From Rhodococcoides kyotonense (GTDB lineage Bacteria; Actinomycetota; Actinomycetes; Mycobacteriales; Mycobacteriaceae): DNA of 64,000 nt. The notes under the pieces were generated by a model. That model did no database searches and was not told the DNA's origin. It worked only from the letters and a program-made list of their open reading frames with translations. Both the position numbers and the translations under genes were made by a program. The DNA is taken from assembly GCF_900188125.1 (NCBI RefSeq), contig NZ_FZOW01000004.1:186001-250000 (forward strand), given 5' to 3'. Of this stretch, positions 52,241 through 61,441 are shown one piece after another; positions within the stretch are counted from its first letter, which is position 1; each line of letters starts with the position of its first letter.

Positions 52241-52873
52241 CTACGCGATGGACGTGCCCACGAACTGCCAGATCAGCTGACCCGTGTTGAGGCCGGAAAT
52301 GGTGTTCGGGGTACCGGCGGGGAGCGTCACGGCGAAGCACAGTTGGACCGGAGTACCGTCCGCTGCCAACGTGATCGCATCGGCGGCACTACCCGTCGTC
52401 AACGTCGATGCAGCTGCCACGACGGTAGTGCCGCCCGGCGTACCTGCAGCGCATCCCGCGGCCGTTCCTCCCGACGTGACCGAGTACCGCAGTGCGCTCG
52501 TGAGCGCTGCTCCTGCCGGCGATCCTCCGGTTGCTCCGTTCAGTGTCACCGCGGCGCCGAGCGTCTGGCCCGGCTCCAGGCGCAGTGCGATCGGCGCGTA
52601 GACGGTGTCGCTCGGCGTGAGATTCAGTCGGGGTGCTGGGAATCCGAATGTCTGCCCGGGACTGACATCGGATTCGACCCACGTCGGTGTGGCCGTCCCG
52701 CTGAAACTGGCCTGGATGTTCCAGGTGTCGTCGCCCGTCGCGAAGTCGGAGTTCCCGAACACGTTGTCGGTCCACGCCGCCAATGTGATCGCCGCCCCGA
52801 CACCGAGGACCAATCCTCCGGCAAGTAGCGCCCGTATCTTTCGTTTTCTCGTGGACACCTGCTGATCTGTCAT
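52241..52873 (-). CDS. SipW-dependent-type exported protein (TasA/CalY-like)
   Basis: 210 residues, paralogous to the downstream gene. Basic start (STRKRKIR), hydrophobic core (ALLAGGLVLGVGAAITL), AAWTDNVFGNSDFATGDD, then a beta-rich domain with a Cys pair (AAGCAAGT, QLCFAV) ending QLIWQFVGTSIA. ATG at 52873 is preceded by an AGCCGGGG stretch; an ATG 33 bases further upstream would add a charged tail. Upstream 259 bases hold AT-rich DNA and probably the locus promoter, but no motif could be fixed. Confidence 0.8.
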   Translation of the reverse strand: MTDQQVSTRKRKIRALLAGGLVLGVGAAITLAAWTDNVFGNSDFATGDDTWNIQASFSGTATPTWVESDVSPGQTFGFPAPRLNLTPSDTVYAPIALRLEPGQTLGAAVTLNGATGGSPAGAALTSALRYSVTSGGTAAGCAAGTPGGTTVVAAASTLTTGSAADAITLAADGTPVQLCFAVTLPAGTPNTISGLNTGQLIWQFVGTSIA

Positions 52874-53132
52874 CCCCGGCTCTTTTCGATGGAAGGAAGT
52901 CGGCATCATTTCGATTCGACTGCACCGACCATCGAAGCCTAATTCGAAAGCATTACTAATGGTTCGCGGGGAATCCAGAATGTTATAAAGCAATCAATCT
53001 CGTCGGAACGGAAATTTCGTCATTTCCAGCAGAATGCGAATACAGAGCACGTTTCGACAGCGCCCCATTCCGGAAAGGACCCCGAAAAAGGGTGACATCA
53101 CGTAAATCGACGGAAAACCAACCGTCCAGTTT

Positions 53133-53567
53133 TCAAGCGGACAGCCGAGGCTCGGGCTCCACGATCACGGAAACGACCTCTGCGGTGTCGGTAGGTCCGT
53201 CGGAAGACGACGACGGCGTCCCACCGATCGGAAATGCGCCGCTCTCCGGCAGCCAGCCCACCGCCCCGTTCTCGAAGAGGTTGTAGCGGCCGTATCCGGT
53301 CGGAGTGGGTTTCTCGTCGCTGATCGGATATCCCAGGGGGCCGTACGGTCCGCCGTGCGCTGTGTACCACTCGAGGATCTCGCCGTGAACCTCGTGAGCT
53401 CCCCCGGCCGGCAGCGCGAACACCGTCGCGTTCCGATACTCGAGCACGCCCCCTCCTGCGGGCCCGAGCATGAATTCACCTACCTGCTCACCGATCCACG
53501 GGTGTTCGTAAGCAAAGCGATCGAATTGATACCCGAATACATCCAAACCGTTGTACGACGCAGACAT
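53133..53567 (-). CDS. LGFP-repeat-like protein
   Basis: 144 residues. The middle contains an LGFP-type unit: GPYGPLGYPISDEKPTPTG followed by YNLFENGAVGWLPESGAF. LGFP repeats bind the cell envelope in Corynebacteriales. An incomplete second unit (WIGEQVGEF...FALPAGGAHEVHG) precedes it. No signal peptide is visible, so secretion would need another route or an unseen start. The C-tail is acidic and disordered. Located between the SipW locus and purA, in the same orientation. Function unknown. Confidence 0.7.
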   Translation of the reverse strand: MSASYNGLDVFGYQFDRFAYEHPWIGEQVGEFMLGPAGGGVLEYRNATVFALPAGGAHEVHGEILEWYTAHGGPYGPLGYPISDEKPTPTGYGRYNLFENGAVGWLPESGAFPIGGTPSSSSDGPTDTAEVVSVIVEPEPRLSA

Positions 53568-53631
53568 CGAATGACCTCCCCTTGTGATTCCGACACCTAT
53601 TATCCGCCTGATTCACCATTCGGTCACACTA

Positions 53632-53667
53632 AAACGGCACTCTACTTTCAGAAGTAGAGTGCCGTTT
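53632..53667 (-). terminator. Intrinsic terminator after purA
   Basis: AAACGGCACTCTACTT and its exact complement form a 16-bp stem around TCAG, about 35 bases beyond the purA stop. On the minus strand the stem is followed by a short U-run (GTTTTAGTG), so it terminates purA transcripts. It is unrelated in sequence to the four convergent-gene repeats. Confidence 0.75.
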
Positions 53668-53702
53668 CGTTAAAGCCAGTTTATTCGTACTGCAGGTCTC
53701 TT

Positions 53703-55070
<1,368 letters not shown>

Positions 55071-55227
55071 CTAGCCGAGCCGGTGTGACGTTTCGGCTCG
55101 GCACCGGCACCGAACCGAGTTGCCGCTACGGTGGACTTCGAACAACGGCCTATATGGGGAGCACAGTGAGATACATGCGCGCAGGTTCTCGTCCGAGCGG
55201 GCGGGCACCGTCGGTAGGGCAGGCACG

Positions 55228-55890
55228 GTGACGCCGTTCGTCCTTCAGTGCGGGAATCCGCCGCTACCGATCTCTCTGACCGACGTTCCACTCACCCCCG
55301 CCTCGCGCGTTCCGACCGTCGAGGAATGCGACGCGTTGTTCTCCGCCGTCGGCACCGCGACCGACGCCCGAGTCATCGTTCTCGGCGACGACGCCTCGCT
55401 CGCCGCGGTTCTCACTCGCCTGATGCGCACCGAGCGCCTGCACGTCGAGCTTGCCTACGTTCCCGATTCCGCAACGGCGGCATGCCACATCTACCGACTC
55501 GGTACTGGCTCGCGCGCAGCCAAGGTCGCGATGACCGGAACGGCGACGCCGACGCCTCTCATCCGCGACGACGCGGGCAAGGCCGTCGTGGGCCGGGCCG
55601 TCGTACTCGGTTCGGGTGATCGTCTCGAAGGCGAGGCGTACGTCGACGACACACAGTTGTTCTCCGGCAGCGCTCCCGGCGTCGAAGTGGTGCCGACACC
55701 CGAGATGCCGGGGCTCAAAGCTCGCGTGACGGGACGCCGTCGGCTCTTCGGGCATCGCTGGGTGGCAGGACGCGCGATGCAACTGGGCGCGATGGCGGCG
55801 AACCTGATTCGCGACGGTGTCCCGGGCGACCGCGAGGTCAAGAGGTCGACGTTCTATCGGCACGACCAGGAGTGGTTGCTGGTCCGGTGA
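55228..55890 (+). CDS. Conserved actinobacterial protein (Rv0358-like)
   Basis: 220 residues, no signal peptide or membrane helix. LPISLTDVPLTPASRVPTVEE opens it; VIVLGDDASLAAVLTRLMRTERLHVELAYVPD looks like the nucleotide-binding half of a diacylglycerol/NAD-kinase-like fold, though the Gly-Gly-Asp of that family is only GDDA here. The gene order next to purA matches the Rv0358 position in M. tuberculosis. Function unknown; GTG start by comparison. Its stop overlaps the start of the site-2 protease gene. Confidence 0.75.
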   Translation: MTPFVLQCGNPPLPISLTDVPLTPASRVPTVEECDALFSAVGTATDARVIVLGDDASLAAVLTRLMRTERLHVELAYVPDSATAACHIYRLGTGSRAAKVAMTGTATPTPLIRDDAGKAVVGRAVVLGSGDRLEGEAYVDDTQLFSGSAPGVEVVPTPEMPGLKARVTGRRRLFGHRWVAGRAMQLGAMAANLIRDGVPGDREVKRSTFYRHDQEWLLVR

Positions 55891-56660
55891 GTATTTCGCC
55901 GATCCGACGTCCGGTCCGCCCGAGCCCGGTCTTCCTGGGCGTCGTCGCGGCAGCCGTCGCGGGCGGCGTCGTCGCATGGACTGCCGGGTCGCCGACGGAT
56001 GTCTCCGCGAGAATCGGTGTGTTCGTGCTCGTTCTCGCGGGCTGGATCGTGACCGTCTGTCTGCACGAGTTCGGCCACGCCTACACCGCGTACCGGGCCG
56101 GTGATCGTGAAGTCGAGCTACGCGGATATCTGACGCTGAACCCGCTGAAGTACAGCCACCCTCTGCTGTCGGTCGTGCTGCCGGTCGTGTTCATCGCGCT
56201 CGGCGGAATCGGCCTGCCGGGCGGCGCTGTATATCTGAGGCAGGGCATGTTCGCACCGAAAGTGCAGCGTCGAATCTCGCTGGCCGGTCCTGCCGCCAAC
56301 CTGATCGTGGCGATCGTCCTGCTCGTAGTCATCCGTCTGTTCGGGATGGACGGTGACCACCTCGTCTTCTGGTGGGGGCTGAGCTTCCTCGCGTTTCTGC
56401 AGGTCATGGCAACAGTGTTGAACCTGCTGCCGGTCCCCGGCCTCGACGGGTACGCCGCGCTCGAACCGTCGCTGTCGTGCGACACCAGGCGTGCGTTGGC
56501 GAACTTCAAGGGTTACGGAATCCTGATCCTCGTGGCATTCCTGTTCGTGCCGCAGGTCAACTCGGCATTCTTCGGCGCGATCTACTGGCTGTTCGGCTTG
56601 TCCGGCGTTCCCGAGATCTACGCGCAGTACGGCAACTTCCTGATGAGGTTCTGGCTGTAG
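55887..56660 (+). CDS. Site-2 protease family (M50) membrane protein, Rv0359-like
   Basis: 257-residue intramembrane metalloprotease-type protein. The zinc motif HEFGH (residues 60-64) lies in the second hydrophobic segment and the third ligand region is NLLPVPGLDGYAAL, equivalent to the N/L-P-x-x-x-D-G motif of M50. It has about five to six membrane helices. Such proteins cleave transmembrane substrates, often anti-sigma factors. GTG start overlaps the upstream stop. No obvious substrate gene is adjacent. Confidence 0.87.
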   Translation: MSISPIRRPVRPSPVFLGVVAAAVAGGVVAWTAGSPTDVSARIGVFVLVLAGWIVTVCLHEFGHAYTAYRAGDREVELRGYLTLNPLKYSHPLLSVVLPVVFIALGGIGLPGGAVYLRQGMFAPKVQRRISLAGPAANLIVAIVLLVVIRLFGMDGDHLVFWWGLSFLAFLQVMATVLNLLPVPGLDGYAALEPSLSCDTRRALANFKGYGILILVAFLFVPQVNSAFFGAIYWLFGLSGVPEIYAQYGNFLMRFWL

Positions 56661-56661
56661 A

Positions 56662-57606
56662 TCACGCGTTGCGACGGGCCATCTCCTGTGCGACGGCATG
56701 GAGAGCCCGTCGTAATTCGGGAGGAGCGAGCACTTCGACGCCCGCACCCATGGACGTCAGCTGCCCCAGCGCGACGTCGAACGTCTCGAGGCGCAGATCG
56801 GTCGTCGTCCAGCCGTCGTCTTCTGGAGTCGGCATCGGATCTGGTGTCGCTTCGCGGCCGATCACCCCGCGCAGCATTCGCGTGGCCGCCGGTGAAAGCC
56901 GGACGCGACAGTCGAATCGCAGCAGGGCGCGGTCGAACGTCGCCGTCGACTCCGCCCACCACGTCGCGAGCTCGAAGTTCTCCGGCCTCACCACCGGCGC
57001 GTCGAGCAGCTCGACACCCTCGACGCGATCGACCCGGTAGGACAGAACGGTCGACGTCCTGGCCGCCACGAGGTACCAGACACCGGCCTTCGCGACGAGT
57101 CCCAGCGGGTCGAGCACGCGCGTCGACCCGCGATAGCCGAGTTCGATCCGGCGTCCCGCGAGCACTGCGGTGCTGATCGTCGGCAGGTGTTCGTTCGACG
57201 CGGGCTCGGTGAACCAACCGGGGGCGTCGACGTGCAGACGCTCGCGCCACACCTGGGCGCCCGTCCGCAGCGGCATCGGCAACGCGCCGAGGAGCTTGTT
57301 CTCGGCCGCCGCGGTGGCGTCGGCGAGCCCGAGATCCGCCGCGATCGACGGCACCCCCAACAGCATCAGCGCCGACGTCTCGACACCCGTCATCCCCGTG
57401 AGCTTGGACTGCCAGCCGTCGAGCAGGCGGATGCCGCCCTTCGGTCCCGATTCCGTCCACAACGGCACACCTGCCGCACCCAGCGCCGCGATGTCGCGGT
57501 AGATCGTCCGGACGGACACGCCCGCGTCGTCGGCGAGTGCCTGAGCCGTCGTCGACCTGCCGTGTTGGAGCGCCAACATCAACCGAAGGAGACGTGACGA
57601 GCGCAC
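56662..57606 (-). CDS. WYL-domain transcriptional regulator (DeoR-like HTH)
   Basis: 314 residues. N-terminal helix-turn-helix (TAQALADDAGVSVRTIYRDIAALGAAGVPL), then a WYL domain with LVAKAGVWYLVAAR, and a C-terminal extension (WCX-like). WYL regulators bind ligands such as nucleotides and often govern adjacent genes. It is divergent from a PPOX-fold gene 62 bases away, a likely target. Its stop is one base from the protease stop on the other strand. Confidence 0.88.
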   Translation of the reverse strand: MRSSRLLRLMLALQHGRSTTAQALADDAGVSVRTIYRDIAALGAAGVPLWTESGPKGGIRLLDGWQSKLTGMTGVETSALMLLGVPSIAADLGLADATAAAENKLLGALPMPLRTGAQVWRERLHVDAPGWFTEPASNEHLPTISTAVLAGRRIELGYRGSTRVLDPLGLVAKAGVWYLVAARTSTVLSYRVDRVEGVELLDAPVVRPENFELATWWAESTATFDRALLRFDCRVRLSPAATRMLRGVIGREATPDPMPTPEDDGWTTTDLRLETFDVALGQLTSMGAGVEVLAPPELRRALHAVAQEMARRNA

Positions 57607-57668
57607 ACGAACATTCTAGGAGAATTCCCTGACACAGGATGTCAGTGATATGCGCTCATACTGCTGTC

Positions 57669-58136
57669 ATGGCTACCTGGACAGAGTTCGAGACCGACGC
57701 ACCCGACCTGGCGAAGGCGGTGGCCGCGCGCCTGACCGCCCACAAGCATCACGTGCTCGCGACGCTCAGAAAGGACGGATCACCGCGCGTCAGCGGGACC
57801 GAGGTGGAATTCGTCGAACGCGGCTCGCTGCGCCTCGGATCGATGCCGAACGCGCTGAAAGTGCAAGACCTGCGCCGTGATTCGCGCTACGCGATCCACA
57901 GCAATCCCGGCCACCACTCGATGGACGGTGGCGACGCGAAGATTTCCGGCACGGCCGTCGAACTGACCGACGCCGACGAATTGCAGAAGATCTTCGACGC
58001 CGCGCCGCCGGAGTTGGTGCCGTACAACGTGTTCGATCTGGACATCACCGAAGTGGTGCTGACCTCGCTCGTGGACGATCACATGCAGATCGATCTGTGG
58101 CGACCCGGCGCCGGGGTGAAGACGTTCACCAAGTGA
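57669..58136 (+). CDS. Pyridoxamine 5'-phosphate oxidase-fold protein
   Basis: 155-residue split-barrel flavin/F420-binding-fold protein. ADPxxA-type N-terminus, HHVLATLRKDGSPRVSGTEVEF (first strands), SLRLGSMPNALKVQDLRRDSRYAIHSNPG and a C-terminal IDLWRPGAG. Members include F420-dependent reductases and heme-binding proteins; the true cofactor is not clear here. ATG at 57669 is preferred to an upstream ATG. Divergent from the WYL regulator, overlapping the CDF stop on the other strand by 11 bases. Confidence 0.8.
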   Translation: MATWTEFETDAPDLAKAVAARLTAHKHHVLATLRKDGSPRVSGTEVEFVERGSLRLGSMPNALKVQDLRRDSRYAIHSNPGHHSMDGGDAKISGTAVELTDADELQKIFDAAPPELVPYNVFDLDITEVVLTSLVDDHMQIDLWRPGAGVKTFTK

Positions 58137-59052
58137 GTTCGTCCTTGCACGACGAACCGTGCGCGGTGGGTTCGACCTGAACGGTCGCGTGGTCGAGGCC
58201 GTACGTCGCGAGCACGGTCTTCGCACGCTGCAGCAGCACCGAGCCGGACCCGTCGCATTCGAGGTGCACGGTGGCGACGTCCATCCCGGTCGTGAGTGTC
58301 CAGACATGCAGGTCGTGCACACCGACGACGCCAGGCAGAGCCGCGAGATCGGCCTCGACGGCTTCGACGTCGACATGGCCGGGGCTCGTCTGCGTCAGGA
58401 TGCGCAGCGCCGAGCCGGCAAGCTTCAGTGCGCGAGGAATGACCCACAACGAGATCAGTACACCGACGACGATGTCCGCCCACGTCCACCCGAACACCAG
58501 AAGCAGGAAGCCGGCGACGAGCACGCCGACACTGCCGACCGCGTCGGCGAGAACTTCCATGTAGGCACCGCGCACCGCGATGCTGTCCTTCGCGTCGCCC
58601 CGGATCAGCAGCATGACGACGAGGTTCGCCAGCAGCCCCGCGGCAGCGGTGAGGATCATCGCGAGGCCGGGGATGTCCGGCGCGTCGCCGATGCGGTCGA
58701 TGGCCTCGTACATGATGAACGCGGCGACGCCCAGCAGCAGAACGGCATTGGCGATGGCCGTCAGAACCTCGGCGCGATGCCAGCCGAACGTGCGAGCCGC
58801 GACGGCACTGCCCTTTCGGGCGAGCAGAAGCGCGACGAGACCCATCGACATTCCCAGCACGTCGGTCAACATGTGCCCGGCGTCGGCCAGGAGGCCTAGG
58901 GAATTGATCAGCAGTGCGACAGTCGCTTCGAGCACGAGGAACACCACGAGGATCGCAAGCGCGATCACCATGTTCCGAATGCGCTTCGACGACGGCGCTG
59001 CCGATTCGCCCGCCCCCGGAATGCCATGACTGTGCCCGTGTCCGGCGCCCAT
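58126..59052 (-). CDS. Cation diffusion facilitator metal exporter (CzcD/ZitB-like)
   Basis: 308-residue CDF transporter that exchanges Zn(II), Co(II) or similar for protons. A His-rich N-terminus (GHGHSHG) is followed by six membrane helices. The metal-site motifs are LADAGHMLTDV (TM2) and MEVLADAVGSVGV (TM5), the H-x3-D and D-x3-D-like pair, and a C-terminal cytoplasmic domain includes VGVHDLHVWTLTTG. A palindrome 35 bases upstream of the ATG may bind a metal sensor. Confidence 0.91.
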   Translation of the reverse strand: MGAGHGHSHGIPGAGESAAPSSKRIRNMVIALAILVVFLVLEATVALLINSLGLLADAGHMLTDVLGMSMGLVALLLARKGSAVAARTFGWHRAEVLTAIANAVLLLGVAAFIMYEAIDRIGDAPDIPGLAMILTAAAGLLANLVVMLLIRGDAKDSIAVRGAYMEVLADAVGSVGVLVAGFLLLVFGWTWADIVVGVLISLWVIPRALKLAGSALRILTQTSPGHVDVEAVEADLAALPGVVGVHDLHVWTLTTGMDVATVHLECDGSGSVLLQRAKTVLATYGLDHATVQVEPTAHGSSCKDELTW

Positions 59053-59086
59053 GTCTCCCCTTGCTCGAAAATGCTGCCGGGCTCAC

Positions 59087-59108
59087 CATATGCGTGCATG
59101 CGCATATG
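59087..59108. promoter_or_regulatory. Palindrome upstream of the CDF exporter (metal-sensor operator candidate)
   Basis: CATATGCG-TGCATG-CGCATATG has eight-base perfect arms and a self-complementary hexamer at the centre, so it reads as an ArsR/SmtB- or TetR-type operator. It lies between the exporter gene and the next upstream gene, 35 bases from the exporter start. No regulator gene is next to it. Confidence 0.55.
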
Positions 59109-59123
59109 TGCAATAGCTTCGGA

Positions 59124-60350
59124 TCAGAACGGATCCGGCTCGACCTCGGGCTTGTCGACGGTCGGCGGAAGCGTCGCCAACGCCGAAATCCGTTTCAGTC
59201 CGGCCACCTGCAACAGGTCGACGATGATGGACCGCAACTGAGCCAGCACGACGGTCGCCGACAGTCCCGCGTCGCGAATGAGCTCCGGCTTCGCCCCCGC
59301 GGCGACGGTTCTGAGCACCCGCGCCGCCTCGGCCGCGTCGGGCTGCTGACCAGGATCGGCGAGAATCATCTTGCGCAGAACGTCGACCGCGTGAGCAAGC
59401 TTCTCGACCTCGTCGACGAGCCGTGGATCGAGGATCTCGTCGTCGCGCACCAGCGTCAACGATCGACGCGCGAGCACCCTGATGTTGCGAATCGCGTTGT
59501 CGATCGGATCGGCCGTTCTCGCCAGCTCACCCAGCCGGTTGCGATGACCCCAGTACAGCGGTGAGATGCGTGCGATCTCGCGGCCGCCCTTGATGTTGGT
59601 CCGCAATGCGTCGATGTCGGACTGCGTCGCTCTAGCTTTCCTGAGCGCTTCCTCGATCGGCTTCGGATCATTCGCCACGAGACCGTCGGCGACCTTCTGC
59701 AGCACGTCGCCTGCGATGCCCAGGACCTTCGCCGCGTCCTTACGAGCTCGCCAGACCGGGTGGGTCGGGATGAGCGCAACGATCGCGATGCCGACGAGAC
59801 CACCGGTCAACGCGTCGACCATGCGGTCGATGCCGCCGGAATCCCCGGGCGGGATGAGCGTCGCGACGAGTACCGCCGACGACCCCGCCTGCATGGCGAT
59901 GATCGGGCCGCCGTCGAGAAACACCGCCGTCGTCATCGCGAGCCCGACGACGAGAGCGATCTGCCACGGGCCGCTGCCGATGGCCGAGATGATCAGATCA
60001 CCGACACCGATTCCGACGGTGACGCCGACGACCAACTCGGCCGAGCGCCGCATCCGTGCGCCGAGTGAGATTCCGAGCGAGACGACGGCCGCGATCGGCG
60101 CGAAGAACGGATGAGCATGCCCGACGATCTCCGTCGCGACGAACCAGGCGACGCCCGCGGCCAGCGCACACTGAACGACCGGAAGCAGCGACAGCTGCAA
60201 CCGCGTGCGCCCGGCCCGAATGCGCGCCCGGCCACGCCTGGCGTTCGGGCGCAGCCTGTCAGCCGAGGCCGAGAGCTTCGGCCGCCTTGGGGTCGCTGTC
60301 TTCGAGGAGGTCGAGGCATCGCGCGTACTCGTCGTTCTCCCCGATGTCAC
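59124..60350 (-). CDS. Aromatic acid exporter-like / FUSC-family membrane protein
   Basis: About 408 residues. A basic N-tail leads into five to six helices (SLLPVVQCALAAGVAWFVATE, HPFFAPIAAVVSLGISLGARMRRS, LVVGVTVGIGVGDLII, DALTGGLVGIAIVALI), then a long cytoplasmic alpha-helical domain. This is the FUSC/aromatic-acid-exporter layout. The start is unclear: the GTG at 60350 is given, which overlaps the DUF3151 gene by 92 bases; no nearer start codon is available before TM1. A non-standard start or a slightly different gene end is possible. Confidence 0.75.
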   Translation of the reverse strand: MTSGRTTSTRDASTSSKTATPRRPKLSASADRLRPNARRGRARIRAGRTRLQLSLLPVVQCALAAGVAWFVATEIVGHAHPFFAPIAAVVSLGISLGARMRRSAELVVGVTVGIGVGDLIISAIGSGPWQIALVVGLAMTTAVFLDGGPIIAMQAGSSAVLVATLIPPGDSGGIDRMVDALTGGLVGIAIVALIPTHPVWRARKDAAKVLGIAGDVLQKVADGLVANDPKPIEEALRKARATQSDIDALRTNIKGGREIARISPLYWGHRNRLGELARTADPIDNAIRNIRVLARRSLTLVRDDEILDPRLVDEVEKLAHAVDVLRKMILADPGQQPDAAEAARVLRTVAAGAKPELIRDAGLSATVVLAQLRSIIVDLLQVAGLKRISALATLPPTVDKPEVEPDPF

Positions 60351-60675
60351 GAGCGGCTTTCGCGAGGGTCGCGACGCAGCGGAGGAATCCTCGGTTGGGC
60401 TCATGGCTGTACGGGACCGGCCCGAATCCCTTCCATCCGTTGCGGCGCAGCTGATCGAGGCCACGGTGATAACCGGTGCGCGCGTACGCGTACGCGGCGA
60501 TGGTCTGACCGCCGTCGAAAGCAGCCTCCGCCAGATACGCCCAGGCGATGGACGCCGTCGGATGGGCAGCCGCGACGGCCGCCGGATCCTCGTGATTCAG
60601 GAGTGCGGATTCTGCGTCGTCGTCCCCGGGCAGCAGCGTCGGCTGCGGTCCGAGCAAGTCACCGAATGAAGTCAT
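60259..60675 (-). CDS. DUF3151 protein (Rv0360c-like)
   Basis: 138 residues, alpha-helical TPR-like: HPTASIAWAYLAEAAF, TIAAYAYARTGYHRGLDQLRRNGWKG and FLRCVATLAKAARDIGENDEYARCLDLLEDSD. The central GWKGFGPVPYSHEPNRGFLR is the DUF3151 signature. Actinobacterial family of unknown function found next to fba in mycobacteria. ATG at 60675, with a second ATG three codons upstream. Overlaps the downstream gene in another frame. Confidence 0.87.
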   Translation of the reverse strand: MTSFGDLLGPQPTLLPGDDDAESALLNHEDPAAVAAAHPTASIAWAYLAEAAFDGGQTIAAYAYARTGYHRGLDQLRRNGWKGFGPVPYSHEPNRGFLRCVATLAKAARDIGENDEYARCLDLLEDSDPKAAEALGLG

Positions 60676-60778
60676 GGGGTCCATTGTGCCCCTATCGACC
60701 CGCGCGGCTTCCGTGCCACCACCGACATGCTCGCTAGTCTTTCTCACATGCAGATGTCGCGGTCGATGGGGAGCAGGC

Positions 60779-61387
60779 GTGTCGAAGGATAGAGACGAAG
60801 TCGATCCGCAGGCCGACGAGCCGGCGACCGAAGCGATTCCCAGGCAGACCAAGCCGTCGCCGAAAGTGCCGCCACGCAAGATTCCTCCGCGACTGGACAC
60901 GTTGCCTCCGCAGGCGAAGCCGAAGCGCATCGAACCGACTCAGCAGAAGCCGACGAAGCGGCGGGTACCCGGCCTTCGGTGGGCGGTGGCGTTCACGGGC
61001 GCAGTCGTCCTGATCGTCGCTGCGGGCGTCGTCGGATTCGCGTACCTGTCCCGAGATCAGGGAGCGTCGGACGAGGCACAGATCCGGTCTTCGATCGATT
61101 CGTTCACCCAGGCCATGGCGACGGGTGACCTCGCGACGTTGCGCAGCTCGTCGTGCGGCGAACTCGCCACGTTCTACCAGGACATTCCCGACGCGGAATT
61201 CGCCGATGTGCACCGCGTCGCGGTCGAGCAGGGCAACGTCCCGGTGGTCGATGCCATCGATGCCGTGCAGATCACCGACGACACCGCGATAGCGCAGGTC
61301 ATCGCGTACACGGCCGCCAATCCCGGGGACCGGTCACCGCGGACCTTCGACCTGCGCCTCGACGGGGAGACCTGGAAGGTGTGCTGA
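60779..61387 (+). CDS. Single-pass membrane protein with extracytoplasmic NTF2-like domain (Rv0361-like)
   Basis: 202 residues: Pro/Lys-rich cytoplasmic N-tail (PKPSPKVPPRKIPPRL), one helix (RWAVAFTGAVVLIVAAGVVGFAYL), then an NTF2-like domain (EAQIRSSIDSFTQAMATGDLATLRSSSC) ending ETWKVC. Two Cys could form a disulfide. It resembles the 37.05 kb protein in plan. Position between DUF3151 and fba matches Rv0361. GTG start. Role unknown, perhaps in the cell envelope. Confidence 0.8.
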   Translation: MSKDRDEVDPQADEPATEAIPRQTKPSPKVPPRKIPPRLDTLPPQAKPKRIEPTQQKPTKRRVPGLRWAVAFTGAVVLIVAAGVVGFAYLSRDQGASDEAQIRSSIDSFTQAMATGDLATLRSSSCGELATFYQDIPDAEFADVHRVAVEQGNVPVVDAIDAVQITDDTAIAQVIAYTAANPGDRSPRTFDLRLDGETWKVC

Positions 61388-61391
61388 CGCA

Positions 61392-61437
61392 CATGTGCAC
61401 GAAAATACATAGCGGGCTATGTATTTCCGTGCACATG
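61392..61437. terminator. Inverted repeat between convergent genes (family member D)
   Basis: 22-bp arms (CATGTGCACGAAAATACATA plus GC) around GG with one mismatch in the outer half. It starts four bases after the Rv0361-like stop and ends four bases before the fba stop. Almost identical to member C at 47.46 kb, some 14 kb away. Confidence 0.8.
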
Positions 61438-61441
61438 CGGG

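Noticed and set aside
53632..53667. Fifth member of the convergent-gene inverted repeat family
   Set aside because: It lies between two genes on the same strand, has no sequence in common with the other four and has a normal one-sided U-tract; it is an ordinary terminator.
61388..61440. Short ORFs such as MCTKIHSGLCISVHM inside the inverted repeats
   Set aside because: They occur only because the palindromes are open in both directions; no ribosome site, and the same reading appears on both strands.
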